From NCBI RefSeq assembly GCF_037038585.1, contig NC_092525.1, positions 17,154,867 through 17,218,866 of the forward strand: a stretch of 64,000 nt of DNA, read 5' to 3'. Shown piece by piece: positions 1-15,042 of the stretch. Position numbers and translations under genes: made by a program. Within the stretch, counting starts at the first letter, position 1, and each line of letters begins with the position of its first letter. Source of the DNA: Patagioenas fasciata. Taxonomy: Eukaryota; Chordata; Aves; Columbiformes; Columbidae. The notes under the pieces were generated by a model. It had not been told where the DNA came from. It was given only the letters and a program-made list of their open reading frames with translations, and ran no database searches.

Positions 1-3000
1 CAGCCACCTCAATAAACAAACACAACAGCCACCTGCATGCACAAAGACCCAAATGCAGTAGAGACAGCTTTAAACCGCGTGTGCGCTTGGAATGTCGTCT
101 TGTTTTCAAAGCAATCCCTGAAGTCTAGATTTATTTTTTAAGTCCATTTTAGCATCCCCAAAGCAGCTGTTTGACACCACTCCCCTCTGCCCCAGCATGG
201 GGAATTGTGCCCAGGATCACCCCAATTGTTCATCCTCCCAGGGGCTGTGGGGAGGGAGGGACCCCAGCTGGGACCAGGAGACCCCTCACCTGTGGGGGCT
301 GCAGGGGATTATATAGGAGGAATATACCAAAATACAGTTAATGTGCAATAACTGCACCTGTCCCATTCACAGTGCCCCAAATGCTGCAGCAATATTTCAA
401 CAGATTGCTAATGGCAAGAAAAAAAAAGAACACAAGATGCTTCAGAGCGACTCTTTCTAATGGGTCATCTTCTCCAGGGAACATGCAATTAATTTTTAAA
501 GGATTCCCTCCAAAATTGTACGAAGGTGTTTTACATGCTCTTTCTTTTGCCCATAAAACAGGACTATTTCTGGCCACCAGCACTAAGTGGCAGCCAAGAG
601 TCCCAACCCAAATCACCACCATACCTTCCAAATGCATAAACCATCACAAATATTTTCTGTTCATTTACACTCCTTTGATTTTGTGATTCAAAGCTTTGAA
701 ATCCTCTTCCCACTTTCTGCACAACAGCTGCAGCATCCAGATTTTGGCTTGGGAGAGGCAGATGGGAGGGCATCAGAGCAAAAGACTACTGCAATGGGCA
801 CAAATATCAATATTTAAGTTAGGACAGAACTATGCATGTTCCTCAGTCTTCCTGGCTTTCATCCCTAGGCTGCCCTGCTCCTGGTTGAACCAGGGCTCCC
901 AGGGACTGAGTAGCCCAAAAGTGCTGCCAGCACCCACAGAATCTTGCACCATTTGACAACTACATGCAGCAAGCAGAGACCACAGCCCTGCTCCACAGGG
1001 CAAATACTCAGGGGGTTCCATGTGACACATTTGCTCCATGGCGAGGACACTTTGTACAGCCACAGCAGCAACTTGGTGCCACTGTTATCTGGGGCACGTG
1101 GAGCATGTCCCTGCTGAGCCTGCTCCAGGTCTCACACAAAAAAATAAACACCAGAAGCAGGAGGCCAAGCAGGCACCCGGTGTAAACAGGAGGGGTTTGT
1201 CTTCTCTCCGTGCCCTCTGGCAGCACATCTAAATTTGTCTCGCTGACATTTCTGCTGAACGCCTCTGACACACCAAGTGTGCTCCTGCACAGCAGAGGAT
1301 GCAGATACTCATTCCAGGCCAGGACCAGGAGAATTTCCAGGTGTCACCAATGTACACAGCTCCAGAGACATTGCCACCTGCTGTCACCCACTATCTCTGC
1401 AACATACAACACAAGGTGCATCCAGGTGCAGCAAATGAAAAGTGGCCTGGCAGCTTAAAGCAAAGTTTGTAAGGCACCACATCTCCTCCTGGGAAGACAC
1501 TGTCTGCTCCCTAATGCATTAAAAACAAAGCTTTCTAAAATTCCGAACTATATATAAAGGCACAGTGTAGCCAGAAACACGAAAAACACAGAAGGCAGGA
1601 GGATATAAAAACATCAGACCAACAACTAAGCGGAGGAAGACCAGGACTTGGGGTTAGCTCAGAGAATATCAGCAGAATGGGCACAAATCTGAGGTCTCTG
1701 GGAAAAAAAAGAACCTATTCCAGAGGGAAGGTGGCGTGCAGGACATGTGGTGTAACACCCAGCGGGTCACAGACCCCACCACTCCTGGCTCAAGAGCCAA
1801 GATCTGGGTTCAAGCCTCTCATCTCACCAATGGTCCAGATCAGATACAAGTGTCTTTCCAAGCATTTCTAGTGCCAGAGCATCATCCCTCCCATAAAGTG
1901 TTACTTCTCACTTCAATCTCTTAAAATCCAAAGAATAGATCATGAAATGAAGCCGTTTTCTGCAACAGCAGCTGGCATTGTGGGATGCCACACAGTGCAA
2001 GGCTGTGGGATGCTGTGCACCTCAGCTGAACCAAATTTTTTTAATCTTCACTTCTTGACAAAAGTGATCAGCATAGCAAGGCAGAGAGGTGATCCTGTGT
2101 TCCTTTCCTCACTGGCCTTGGAATTTAAGGCAACACAGGGCCATCAGTTGTGCTGATTTTTGGCCACAGCCCTTGGTACGTCCCCACATTTTCTCTCTAC
2201 TGTATAACTTGCTTTTGTGCTGGCATTCAGGCAAAGGCTCTGCGCAAAAACTTTGCTTTATCTCCAACACGAAGAGATGTCCTCAGACCCACAAAAATGC
2301 CGTTTGGCATCACAGGACATCATGCAGACAGTGAATGGGGCAGAAGTCAAGGCAGACAATAGTGTTCTGCGAATGACAGAGGAGAAATCATAACCAGTTA
2401 ACCAGGAAACAGCACAGGATTTCACATGAATGTACTCAATGACTTAAATACATGAAATTGCAGATTTATACAGAATGTCATAGGTTTGTCACTCTGCAAC
2501 AACTCGTCCTCCCCCAGACATCCACAAGTATTCTTGCTCTACCTCCTGGGACACCAGCAGCAGAGCTGGAGCAGCCCCGAGCAGGTGGGGAGCGGGACTG
2601 AAGGCACCAGGGCAAAATTAGGGAAAAAAAGTAAACAAAAGAAGAATTTTCTCTAAACACACACACAAGATATTTCTGGAGCTGAGCAATCCAAAAGGTT
2701 TTCCTCTGATCAGCCCAAAGCCCCTCTAGCACCCGCAGGGCAGCCGAGGCCAGGGCACACTGCAGCCTGGGGTGGGGGCTGTAGGTCTTCCTGCCCTTTT
2801 TTATTTTGTCCCGATTAAAATGAGAAGTCTCTCTCCTATAGCAGTGCATTGCAGAACACGCTAGTTAAGAACAAAATTTTTAAGGAGGTACTCAGGAGTA
2901 AATCTGGGTGATTATCTGCTGGAAAGCGGGTCTCCGGCTCTCCTCTTGGACACGCACAAATAGCAGCGTACCAGGGATCCAAACCACTTATTTTCACAAG

Positions 3001-6000
3001 GAAAAATCTGCCACTTTTAGCTCCACATAAACAAATGTGGGTTTAAGTTTTGACCTTGCTTACTGCTGAAAAAAAATCTCTGGGGGCTGCGTTGCACTGA
3101 CTGAGGCTGTTGTTCCTGATTGACACTGCTATGCGACCGGGAATAGATTCAGGACTTGTATCTGCAAAATGAACTCAATGCTGGGGCTCTCCTGCATTCG
3201 CAACAGAATTGGCACTTACACTGGCTCCTACCACAGATTGGGCTGGTGAAGAGGTGTAAGTGTGAATAACATATCTTGATTTTTCATGGCCAGGTTAAAA
3301 TGCAGAAAGCGAGCTGCTAGAAAAATACGCTTTGCCTTGCAAAGCAGTCAGGTATGATGCAGAAATCACTGGCTGAATAATTACAGGACCCTGAGATGTC
3401 ACCTTTACAGCCACTTCTTTGCTACAGCTTCAATCAAGCTGCAGTTCAAATTTCATGATATTTATGGAATTGAACTGGATTTTTTACATTTGCTGCACAG
3501 AAGCAGTGGCTCCATTTGCCCTCCCACCTGCACAGCGATAGCCCCAGGGGTGCAGGACCCTGTGGGGATCGCCCCTCTGCTGCATCCTCCATCAGATGCT
3601 GGGTTACTGGAGTTACTGGTGCACACAGGGAGTTAGGAGTATTCCTGCACCTTCAGATCTGGATCATGCTTCTGGTTTGGCACCTGCTGAAGCTCAGGTT
3701 TTGAGCTGGGGGGTCATGTTTAACAGATCTATGGGCCCCCATGGTGCCCCCCATACTGACTTGCAACCCAAGCATCCCTTACAGCAGCCAGCTCCACCAT
3801 CACTCATTCCAAGGTCCTTTCAAAGCATAGCCCAGACACACCTTTTATCACTGAACTTCCAAGAAATGACACTTCCTCATCCCTGGGCCAGGGCTGATGA
3901 ACCCTCTCCTCCAGGGCTTCTCCCCAGCACCCCCTCTGCCCTGCAAACCCTCTGATGGACACTGAGAATGAAGGTTCACAGCTGTGCCACACAGACCACC
4001 CAAAGGACTGAGATCCTGTGCCATGCAATGAATTACAAACAGTCTATCAAAGAGGGTAAAATACAGACTTTTAAAAAGCAAAACTTTGAAGTTCTCTACA
4101 GGGGAGTTTCCAAAGTGAAGCAGCTTACTTTCAAATTTCTTTTTGCATGGAAAACTTTGCAAGGATTCTTGCCATGTTCAAAACAAAATGTTGCCTCGGA
4201 TATTAGACCCATTGCCTTTCGGAAAGTGCTAGAAAAACAGATGTTCAAACTGCAGTCTCTGTCCAAAGAAGACTTGACTTCTTCTGGCCTGGGCACCTAT
4301 GAGAATGTTGCTGAGATGGGGTAGACCCAGACCCTTCCGTACAGGGGCTGCAGCACTGCTGCCAGGAGCAAAATGAACTTTTCCTGAGGAGCACCTCAAG
4401 AATCAGACTGGGGCAGCCTCGCAATATTGCAAAGTGTGTGCCCACACTAGGGGTGTACATGGGTATCACACTTCTCCACTCAAAAAATGGCACAGCATCA
4501 TGGTGGGGAATGCTACTTCCAGTTTTCTTAGGGATAATCTGAATAAATTATCTCCAGATGACCCTGGGGCATCAGGACAGTGCAATCATTTACATCCCAG
4601 CCCAACAGCTGGAAAATGGCAAGAATCAGTTGACCTGACACAAAGCAGTGCTGCCTGCAAAACCTGCACTTCACCCCCAGCACAGCCGGGGCTCAAGGGC
4701 AGCAAACACCGGGGGGCCTGAAGCGAGTCTCAAGAGCTGAAAGGAATCCTCATGAAACACAACACCAGCCTGACACTAATTATCATACCCCATGCTTAAA
4801 TCAGTAGTTTTTCTTATTTGGCTTCCAGTGCAAAATTGTTATTTTAATAGGAACAGGAAGGACTCTGCTCATTTCATACCTAAATCCCAGCCTGTTTTGC
4901 ACCAAAAGCAGGAGGATGAGTACAGATCTGGGGGAGCTGAGGAGCATGTACAGCTCCTTCTGCCCAGCCAGCACTGTTATACAGCAGGAGAAAAACATCT
5001 CTCATTAAAATAGTTTGTAACTGTCTCTGAAAGGTTAAAAATACTCAAACACAAAATTTGGACTTTTCATGAATAAACTGTACTTTTCTCCCCCAACTCC
5101 TCAGTTCGTCTCCATAGCTACCGAGACACTTGCTGGGTTGCCTCTGCCAGCTAATTGATTTTCAGAAAGAAATTATTAATAAAAAAAAAGCCTCCTGGTT
5201 TTGCAGGGCAGATCCTCACAGGAACCTTTTCCTTTTCCTCTGAGAGAGCCTGGTCTCCAGACACAGATCCAAGATATGCCATAAATCCCCCCATACACAC
5301 ATGTTGAAGTTCACCACAGCCTGAAGTGACAAAATGGATGCGCGTCCTTAACTCAGGATGGCCACTGCAGTTTATAAAGGAATTACAGCTCATGAAAAAA
5401 AAAGATTGGATCCGTGCCACACACTCTTCCCATTAATCTGACATGCTTGCCTTTCCACAGATTAAATTGCATTCCTGGAAAGCAGATACCTGGGTGCCAA
5501 AGCACTGAGGAGAGAGAAAATTATTGTTCCTGGTTCCTTGCTGGGAGCTTGGGGACAGGGTCAGGTACAGAGGGACAGCTCTGTGTGCCTCCTCTCACCG
5601 CTTTTGCACCAGAAACTATTTGGTAGCGCGTCCCACGAGCAGCAGCCCAGCTGCTGGGGCCGTGCTGCACCACTGCTTTGTGTGGGGAAGAGCCATTTTC
5701 TTCAGGAGATGGTTACTGGTGTGTGCTCTGCCTGAATGGGGAGGTGTCCACAAGGACACTTGCACATAGCACCCTGGCAGCTGCCTCTGTTACACACCTA
5801 AGGAGGAAATATTTCAAAATCTCAGTATTTTGTAGCTCTTCCCCCTCATCCTGAACTCAGATGCTGGACAGCACTCCCCCATCCCCAGGTATGTGGCAGA
5901 TTTTTGTTACTCTGGGCTATGATGTTTGAGACAAAATTTTAAACTGCATTTCAGCATCCAGTCCTCATACAGCTTACACAGAAACGCAAAGAGAAATGTT

Positions 6001-9000
6001 GATGAATAGTTCATTGATGCCTGAGCACTTCATGTAAAATGTAAAGCATTTCATGAAAGTTCTAAGAAAAATTCAATTATGTCAGTGTAATTGCATGTGC
6101 TATTGCTTCGTCTTTGCCCAGAGATCCCAGCTGCAACCATGTCTGTCTTGTGCCAGGCATCGCAAATACGCATTGCAAGAAGTTTAAAAGCAAAAGAATT
6201 GAGCTTTTCTGTGCCCAGGGTGTCTTGGGCATTTTCCCCTCTGGGCTCAACACAGATCCAGACTCTTCTTACCCAGTGACCAGTCAGCAGCAGAAAGCGC
6301 CCCAGGAGAAGAGCGATGGCAGGTGAGAGCTCCCCCACAGCGAACGGGCACTGGGGACGGCACAGCTGCCACACGCAGCCTCGGGGACCCCGACAGCTCC
6401 CACCTCTGTTGGCTTTTCCTGCTGCTTGTGAGGTGTTTTGGTGCTTCAGAGCTGTAATCCCAGCCCGTGCCCTGTGAGACAAGGCAAAGCCAGCCATGTC
6501 GGAGCCCTTCCCCATGGCTGGGAAGCGGCTGGGTGGAGCAGCAAAGACACAGGCAGGGAGGGGATGGGAAAAACCCATTTCCATCAAGCAAATTGGAAAC
6601 AATCTTAAAAGCAGTTAACTATTATCCTTCAGCACTTGTAAGGGACTATTTCCAAAACACCGTGCAGGAAATCTTTTTTTCCTCCCCAAGCCCTGAGCAA
6701 AGCCCAGCCTCAGGCCTCTGGGCTCAGCTCTTGCCTTGTTCAAGAACATCTGCACCAAGCCTGGGGTCCAGATTCAGCCCCAGTCAGAGGAAAACAGCAA
6801 TGCACAAAAGCCATCCAAGATGCAACAGGGAGCAGACTGCCCCAGCAGCACGCAAGGGCCCCCTGGTGCTGTGGGGAATCCTGCGACATCCTGGGATCAC
6901 CCAGGGACCAGGTCAGGAGGGTTTTCAGTATCCCACCAGGGATGTGGATGCTTTTCTGCACCGTAAGCAACAATCCAAATTGGAGCTGGAGAATGACTGA
7001 CTTCAGCTCATTCTGTAAAACTGACCATATTTACTGTTCCCTTTCTAACTACATTTTGCTGAACACAGAAGGGGAAGACGCAAGGGCTTGTCCCTCTTCT
7101 GAGGGCTCTGGGAGGAACAGAGAAGGCACTGAAAGCCTTTGTGGACAGAAAGTGCTGTAAGAAAGCAAGGATCCTGCAGAAATGTGCCTGCTAAACAAAC
7201 AGCAAATGTCTGTCTCATATATTACAGCCTGGTGTAATCCTGCATTGTTTTATTCAATTGACACATTATTTTCTTTATTTATAGCAGGAGTGCTCCAGAG
7301 AACAGGCCATATTGAGGTGAGCAGTGCCACCACCAAAGGCACAGGGTGCATGTGTGAATGTGTATGGATAACAAGGGGAAAGCCCACTTGTACATGACTC
7401 TTAATAAAATACTGTTTGTTAAAGCAAGTGAAAATGTAAGGTTACCTTTGGTTTCCTTTCCAAATTGCTTTCATGTTACTGGGTAATATGAATTAAGATC
7501 AATCAGAATAAAAGATGAAGGAGCTGTGCCTCACTGTATTGTGCCTCGGCCAAGAAGAAAGCAGCTAGCTGGGGAAAACAGATAGAAACGTAGCATTATT
7601 TATGACACATCCTCAGCACTACTTCAGTGATTAAATAATTAGGCAGAGAGATTAAAAATTACTCTAAATGAGTTGAATTTTTAAACACTGCTTCCTCTCC
7701 TACCTATGCTGGCTGCAAAGATTTTTAAATCATGCATTTTTTAAAACAACAGGCAAAATGAAATATGACAGCATAATAAATATATACATTTGCAAGAGTA
7801 TTAGAAAGAAAACACATTGGGTATGTTTCTGGGTGAGCAGGAGTGGTTGTATCTGCTGTTTGAAATGAGCTGGTAGCTCAGCATGACTGCAAAGCAGATT
7901 GTATTACAGTGCAGCAGAGGCAGATCGGAATTCCTGGTCAGCAGAAGCTATAAGGGGCTGCAGCCCACCAGGGATTTCAGGGGGACATCTCCCAACCAGC
8001 CTGCTGGGTGAGCAGAGGCAGGGTTCCTTTTGTCAAGCAGGTCTCTGTCCCACACGGGTGGCAAGTGGCACTCTGCTCCTGAGCGCAGAACCACCCAGAC
8101 CCACCCAAGTAAAAGGGAAAAGAAAAAGATGCTCTTGACAAGCCCAGCCAAGGTCAAACTCCCACTCAGTTCCCACCTCTTCTGCACATGGAGTTTGTGG
8201 GGAACATGAACATGGAGGTGCTGGAAATGTGCTCCAGCAGACAATAGCAAAGATATTAAGGTCAGCTATTAAAAGGTTAGCATGGTAATCCCCTTAAAAG
8301 AGAAAAGATCTCGTGTGCAAACTTCAACCTATCCATGAAAGGAAAAAAAAAATCTCTCGAGTTACTGTTCTTCCTGCTCTTTTCATTCTTATTTTAGAGT
8401 TCATGCTATCATGTGGATGTACATCAAGTCAAACAGGTACATCACAGTGGGCTTACCTTAATACAGCCTATATTTAGAAATTCATTCTTTTCTCCTACTT
8501 AAGAGTCTTTGTGGACAGATTACTTGAAATGGTTAAAATAATGCAGTAAAGGGAAATTGGGGGGTGTGAAAATGGGGAAGCAGCTATGAAAACAGAGATG
8601 TCCACCAGGCTGAAGCTAACAGAACATGAAGGTAAAGTTCAGAAATGGGACCATTGTGCCCTGGGAAGACACTTCACAGCATGTTAGAGCCCTTGGAATG
8701 GATGTTACTTTGAATTTGGGAAACAGACTTAAGCAATATTTTTGTAGTAAGCCAAAAAGTATTAGATAGACAAGTATTTAGGTTAAAAAAATGGAAATTA
8801 CACTCCCCAAAAGCAAACTACTTATGCTTACTGTCTCCTCCCAATTCACAGCCCACCACATGAGCTGGGCTCCTAAACTCCCTCCCTCGTGTTCTCTTCC
8901 CTTCCCCAGCACCCAAGGGGAAATCCTGGGATGGCCCCAGAAAAGAGTTATCAGGGCAAAAGAGCACAAACATCTACAGTGGAGCACCATGGATTTGCAA

Positions 9001-12000
9001 GCAGGCATTTGCAGCAGAGGTGCAGGTGGCCCCTCTTGGCTCTGCCTCTGCCCGTGCCCAGGCTGCACCTCCTCGGCACAGCAGGAATGAAAACGATGGT
9101 AAAATTCAGATAACTCTACTTGCCTTCCCAGCAAGGAGGGTATGAGTTCCCACTATGAGGATAACTTCATGGGTATAATAGAGATAGGCATAAACCAGAT
9201 GCAGACAAAAGAGCAAATAAAACAGTTATGTGTATCTGGTCCTGTGATCAATCCAAAGTAGGTGGCCCAGAGCTGGGTCTTGCCAAAAGGAGTGCTGCTG
9301 TCATTGCAGCTACCTCCTTTACCTGCTTTTACATGCACAGATTTTTTCACTCTGGGTCCTGTTGTTTTGTGTTTCCACCCATTTCACCTGCCAGAAGTAC
9401 AGAGCTGCTTTGGCACATGGTCTCACACACTTCTGAGCAACTCATTTTTTTAAAAAACAAATGCCTTTTGTCCCCCTCTTTAAACACATATGCCTTTTGT
9501 CCCCCTCTTTAAACACATATAGCAGGCTTGGAGGCTTGTAAAGACGGCAGCAATTTTCTGCTAAGTGGCTAATTCAGGGTGAACTGTAATGATTCATCAA
9601 ACAAATGAGTGGCTACGGCTGGCAAAGGAGCTGCTCTCCATATCTAGCCCAGCATCTTTAAAAAGCAAACTTGCTGTTTCATAAAGAATACCTTTTGGTA
9701 CTTCAATATTCCATATAATTTTTAAAAATTCAGTTTTTAAATACCAGCAATCTCAAAAAACTGGAACATCTCACAGTGAGGGACAAACTTTCCGATAAAA
9801 CAGCACATTTCTGGCTAGAATGGCCGATTTCCAACACCCACCAGTGAGACCAAGTCAATAGGAAGGGTTCTGGGCTTCGAGGGCTTATAAAATTTGCAGA
9901 TTATTAATATACAATTGATTACTAATCAGCAGGACTGACCACACATGTCAGAGCTTCAGCTGCAGGTCCAGCCCTTAGCACCTGTCCTTCACAGGCCATT
10001 CCTCAACATAGACCTTGTATTTATTAAGATCTGAAACGTATCCCTGTGTCTTTTCACACCCAAAAATATCATCTCAGGATGAGAAACAATAAAACGGAAG
10101 CCGGAATAAACAGCTCTGGTTTCCCAGAAGGTGTCTGGAGCCACCCAAGCCCTGCAAGCAGGAGCACTGAGCCTTCCCCACACTCTGCTTCTCGCACGTC
10201 AGGCTGGCTATTTGCAGCTCCAACTCGCAGATATGCATCATACGCAGGCTGTCAGCTCGTCCTACAGAAAAATCTTTCAGACAAAGGAAAAACAGCAATT
10301 GGTGCTACCAAGGAGCTGAGTTCCAGAGCCAGGGACAGTGCAGGTGGGTGGCACAGACCATGCTGCTGTGGGGCTGGGGTGCACCCAGTGTGCAAAGGTG
10401 TGTTCTAGAAGAAAAAAACCACTGAAACTCACTATTATTCATGCAAAGCAATAAGTCCAAGGAAGCCTTATTCTTATTTCATGAAAGATAAATAGAGCTA
10501 ATCACAGTACTTCGATTTATTCTGTGTACTTCAGGTCCCAAGCATTCCTACACGTTAGCAAGCTTAATGTCTAGAACAGCATCGTTACTACAAGGTAAAC
10601 CTATATTTATGATGCCATAGCATCTGCTCTGTGATAGCTTTAAATTAAGAGGTTGGCATGGCAACAGATGCTCCCACACTGCTGTGTCTGCCTCATGCTG
10701 CCATTTTGCTCAGGATCCCTGGTGGGTTTCGGATTAACCGCCTACAGTATTTCATTTTGACTAACGAAGCCGCTTTTGGCTGAAGCACCAAACAAACAGC
10801 TGAAGTCTAGGATGGCCTGTGTACTTTTTGTTGCCTAGCTGCTCTGTAATTTTAAAACACGCCTTTCTGAATTCACACTATTTTTGGTCCTCCAAGCTCC
10901 TTCCCAATGCGCTGCCAAGTAGAAGTGACAAATGGTGCTGGGGACCAGATCCTTGTGAACACCTTATTCAACAAGTGTGACTGTTTTTGATGTCCACGTT
11001 GTCCCAGCACACAGAGCAGCCCTCGCCTGCCTGTGCTCTCTGAGGGATGTGCCCAGGACCAATGCCATCCCGCAAATGATGCTTTTCACTATTTTGCTCC
11101 ACCCAGAATCCTCACCAGGGGCTGATTTCACCGCATCTGAACAACAGCATCACAGTGCCTACAAGCGGCTTGTTGTGTTTGGTATTTGAAATTTCAAATA
11201 CAGCAGCTTTCAGAGACTTCTCCTCCAGATATGCATCCATTCCTGCCTAAAAGCAAAAATCCAATTTTTTCTCAAAATGCGGAGAATCTGTCAGCAAGGA
11301 AGCAGAAAAAAAGCCCCTTTGCACGTTCCAGCAGGAATAGCAGGGCAGCACTGTGTCACTGCCTGCTGCTCCAATGTCACCTGTGAGAGCATGAGGTCTA
11401 GAGTGGCGGGGACAGCACTGAGTGCCACCCCACAAGCCACACTGGGCAAAACCTGCCACCAGTTAATTCTACCCAGTACCACCAGCAAGGGCCCTCACCA
11501 CCACAATTGAATCCAGTCTTAAAATACTATCACAAATCTGTTCTTTTTATTCAAGTGTTATCAGTTAGGCTAATGTCTTTATTAATACAAGACAAAAAAG
11601 TCTCCTAATACCTACTTTTCAGAATATTTTTTGTTTCTCCAAGGTACCTTATACTATAACAAATACAATGTCACTGCTGTGACTCCATCCAATGCACTGA
11701 GCAAGGAAAACCTTCCCCAAACAGCCACATATTATCCCACATGCAGTCTAGTGTCAGCCTGGCTCACTCCAAATTTCAAAAGCAGAAGCAGCTGCTATAC
11801 TTGATATTTTTCAGCATAAAAAGTATGTATACATATATATACCCACACATAAATAATCTGTCTGAAGCAGCAGATTGCATTTGTATCCTCTGGGGGATGC
11901 TGCACACAGCCTGCAGCAGTTTCTGCATCTCAGGATTTTGGGTTCTGTTTCAAACATGCCTTTTCTGGGAAGGCATCAGACACTTCCAGTCATTTCCAGG

Positions 12001-15000
12001 TAGAACAAACAGGGCATACCTGATGTGTGAAAGACAACTAGTTACCTTGCAGGTATAGGTGGAGTGAGCATCTCTTAACAATTGCTACCTAACTGCTACC
12101 ATTAAAAGCAGGGAGGGAAAACCAACCCAGCTCATGTCTTTATACCTCTTTTTGTTGAAGATTCTTTTATGTTTTGATTGATTCCTGAGACATTTCTCAG
12201 CAAGGTGCATTTCTCTGCTGGCAGCCTTCCCAAAGCCAGCACCCAAGCCACAGCTCCAGCCTAAGCTTAGGAGCTTGGCCTTAAATAACTCAGCAGATGG
12301 GGATATTATTACAAACATGAAGTCAGGGATGCTCAGACAAGTGATAATTTCAGTTGGGAAAAAAAATATTGTTCACAGTAAAGTTATGAAGTTTATTCAT
12401 AAACTTCATTCTTATTTTAACAGCTTTTGTCACATATGTTATTCATAAATAGCAGCACAATAAAGCAGCAGAAAGGACAGGTCAAGGAGGCAGCCAAATT
12501 TCTCAAAACTATTTTTGCAAACCACTCTACACTTGTTAGAAATTAATACCAAATCCCAGTACCAAAAAAGATCTATTAATAGCCTTCATAAGGTTTTCCC
12601 AAAGGAAGATCAGCTCTCCCTGTAGCAAATTTCTTAATCTGCAAAATCTCCTTTTCCTTCCAGGACCCCCCAAACACCCAGAGAAGATCTCTCCATTGAT
12701 GGCACAAGGCACACCAACTTGCAATCACCTTTCTCATGCTGCTCCCAACCTCTGCTTTGCCAGCATCCTTCTGCTCCCACATGTTTACCTTCCTCTTAAC
12801 CACCTAAAGTCCATGTACAGTGAAGAGTTGAGGGCTACTTGTTGTAAGTAGTGTTTAGTATCAAAAGCCATGGGCTAATTAGGATGGTCTGGTGGGTAAG
12901 CAATGCTTGAGAAGATTGTGCTTGGATCACCACACAGTTGGGATAACACCTGAGTAAACAGAAAGAGAAAGTTGAGAGATGAGCTGCACTTCTTGCCTAC
13001 AGCAAACCTGCAGCTAGTGGGGAAAGGTCTCTACATGGCTTCCAGACCAGTAGGAATAGAATTTGGGAAAACTCATTTTATTCCAAGGATAATAGTCCTG
13101 CTGATCAACCTAACCAGGAGCTGCTCTGAAGCTATGAGACATGGTGAGTACCTTCCACACAAGTGCTACACAGTAAATTTTAACTGACTTATTTTCAAGG
13201 ATAAATCTTCAGCAGTGAAACTTTATATTGGCTTGAAAGGTTGGCTGTAATTCTGGAAGCTGTAGGAAAGCCAGGGTAGAAACAAAACTTGAATGAGATG
13301 CCTTCAAATGTATCAACAAAACTGAGAAACAGAAAAGCAATGATTACATGGTTAATTAGGAAGAAAAGCCTCATTTCAAAATAGTGCCATCTTGTAAGGA
13401 AAGAAATTAGGGAAGATAAATACCATACAGCAGAAAACTGAATTGCAGAGAGTATTCTACTTACAGAAAGGAAATATCCAAATCCATTTTCCAGAGACAT
13501 AGTACTATTCAAGGCTTAACATATCTTCAAAGCACCACATGAGCACAAGTTTAGCTTCACATTTCATTCTGAAATTTAGTTCATTTTAAAACCCTGTGTG
13601 TGGCAGCGCTCTTCCCAGAGACAACCTCACTCCGGCTCTTTGTTTCCCTGTAATTACCCATCCTATAAGTGTTTAACCCACACTGAGACCCAAAGTGAGG
13701 GGGAAACACCCGGGCTGATGCTGGGGAGAGCACGGCCGTGTCCCCTGCCCTGGGGACAGGGTGGCAGAGCATGGCTCTCCCAAACTGCCGCTTGGGGGCA
13801 TACATGTGGCACAGCATCCTGAAACAAGAGAGAACTCTTCAGCCTATACAGTGTTGGTTCTACCTGTACAGACACAGATCGGTGCATGTCTAGAGACACA
13901 GAGATGTCCCAGTCCTCTCCAGGCACTTCAAACAATCCACAGGTTAGAGACAAGTATTCACAATGACTTAAATTCTTCTGAACATTTTGTGGCTGAATCG
14001 GGTGACAGTGTGAGGAAATACCGCAGGCCCATGGAGTTGCTCTGGGGCACATGGACATTAACAATCGGCTATTAAATCAGGCTGAGCTGTAGTTACTAAG
14101 CACATTGCAATACCAGCCTCATTTACACAAACAAACATACTACTCCTCTTACTCAATCCATGGTTATAGTTTTACAGTGTCCATTTATCAGTCATAACCC
14201 TAATTAGCTATGAAATCCAGCTCTTACAGTTTAAACTACAAGTTCAAACTTAATGGGGTTTTTTTTAACTACCCTGAATAAGGGGAAAAGTTCATGGACA
14301 TTTTCATGCAAAAAAGATCAAGATTTAACATCTCCAGCTGGTAAAATGAAATCACATCCAATAGTCAGCTAATGCAGATCAGTCTACACAATGAAGTCTA
14401 TACAAGTTACTTGATTTTTCAATTAGGACTCCATCCTTCTACCTCCTCCCTGAGAGCCAAGAGATACAGATGTGCTAGAGGGGTCAAAATCCTGCACTCG
14501 CTGGTGCTCTGCATCTGTAGGAACATCATCTTTCCACTGTTTCACTAAAAATAGTTTTGCAAGACTTTGACAATAAAGAACCAAGTTCATTTGTGGTACA
14601 TTAGTTAATGGAAACACAGAAAATTAATCCCTGCACACACCAACAAAATAGCTACAATGAAGTATCTAGACATAGCAATCCTTCTTAAAAAAAACACGGG
14701 GGGGGGTTGGGGGAGAATTGCCCAGCATGCTGTTTACAGAACATGAGAACAGAAAATTGCCTGACCCCAGGAAATCTGCACCAGGCAGAATATACACACA
14801 AAATAAAGCAGCAGAACTATAAACACCCTGAGAGCTGATATGCCGCTTCCGAAGGTGCAGAAGATGCTCTTCCAGCAGAGATTTATTTGAGCATGGACTA
14901 CTCATGTCAAACAAATCCAAGTACACCTCAAATGGCACTGCTGCTCCATTCTGCATGCTCCAGACTTCAGAGATACTCCTGACCATTATTATTATTATTA

Positions 15001-15042
15001 AAATTTCAAAGATAGGTTCAGACCAATATGTACTAATAGACA
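1..15042. other. Gene-free intergenic DNA (DEPDC1-LRRC7 side)
   Basis: No supported gene on either strand. Open frames are at most about 180 codons, have no recognisable domain, overlap each other in several frames and lack a convincing exon structure. The DNA is ordinary mixed-composition avian intergenic sequence with scattered short A or T runs. The one clear structural item is the 29-bp tandem duplication at 9,461-9,518. Conserved synteny (inference from the mammalian order RPE65-DEPDC1-LRRC7) places this on the flank facing LRRC7. Unrecognised non-coding transcripts cannot be excluded from sequence alone. Confidence 0.7.
9461..9518. repeat. Perfect two-copy tandem duplication, 29-bp unit
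   Basis: The unit starting ATGCCTTTTGTCCC and ending AAACACAT occurs at 9,461-9,489 and again, without mismatch, at 9,490-9,518. It is pyrimidine-rich and not part of a longer array. The identity of the copies suggests a recent duplication or a replication-slippage event. Confidence 0.95.

Noticed and set aside
6051-6602. 183-codon minus-strand frame, the longest on the left side
   Set aside because: No domain, Cys/Trp/Pro-rich composition typical of chance frames in GC-richer DNA, and overlapping frames of similar length on the other strand.
6467-7000. 177-codon + strand frame
   Set aside because: No recognisable family, overlaps other frames of comparable length, and no exon-like conservation signal visible.
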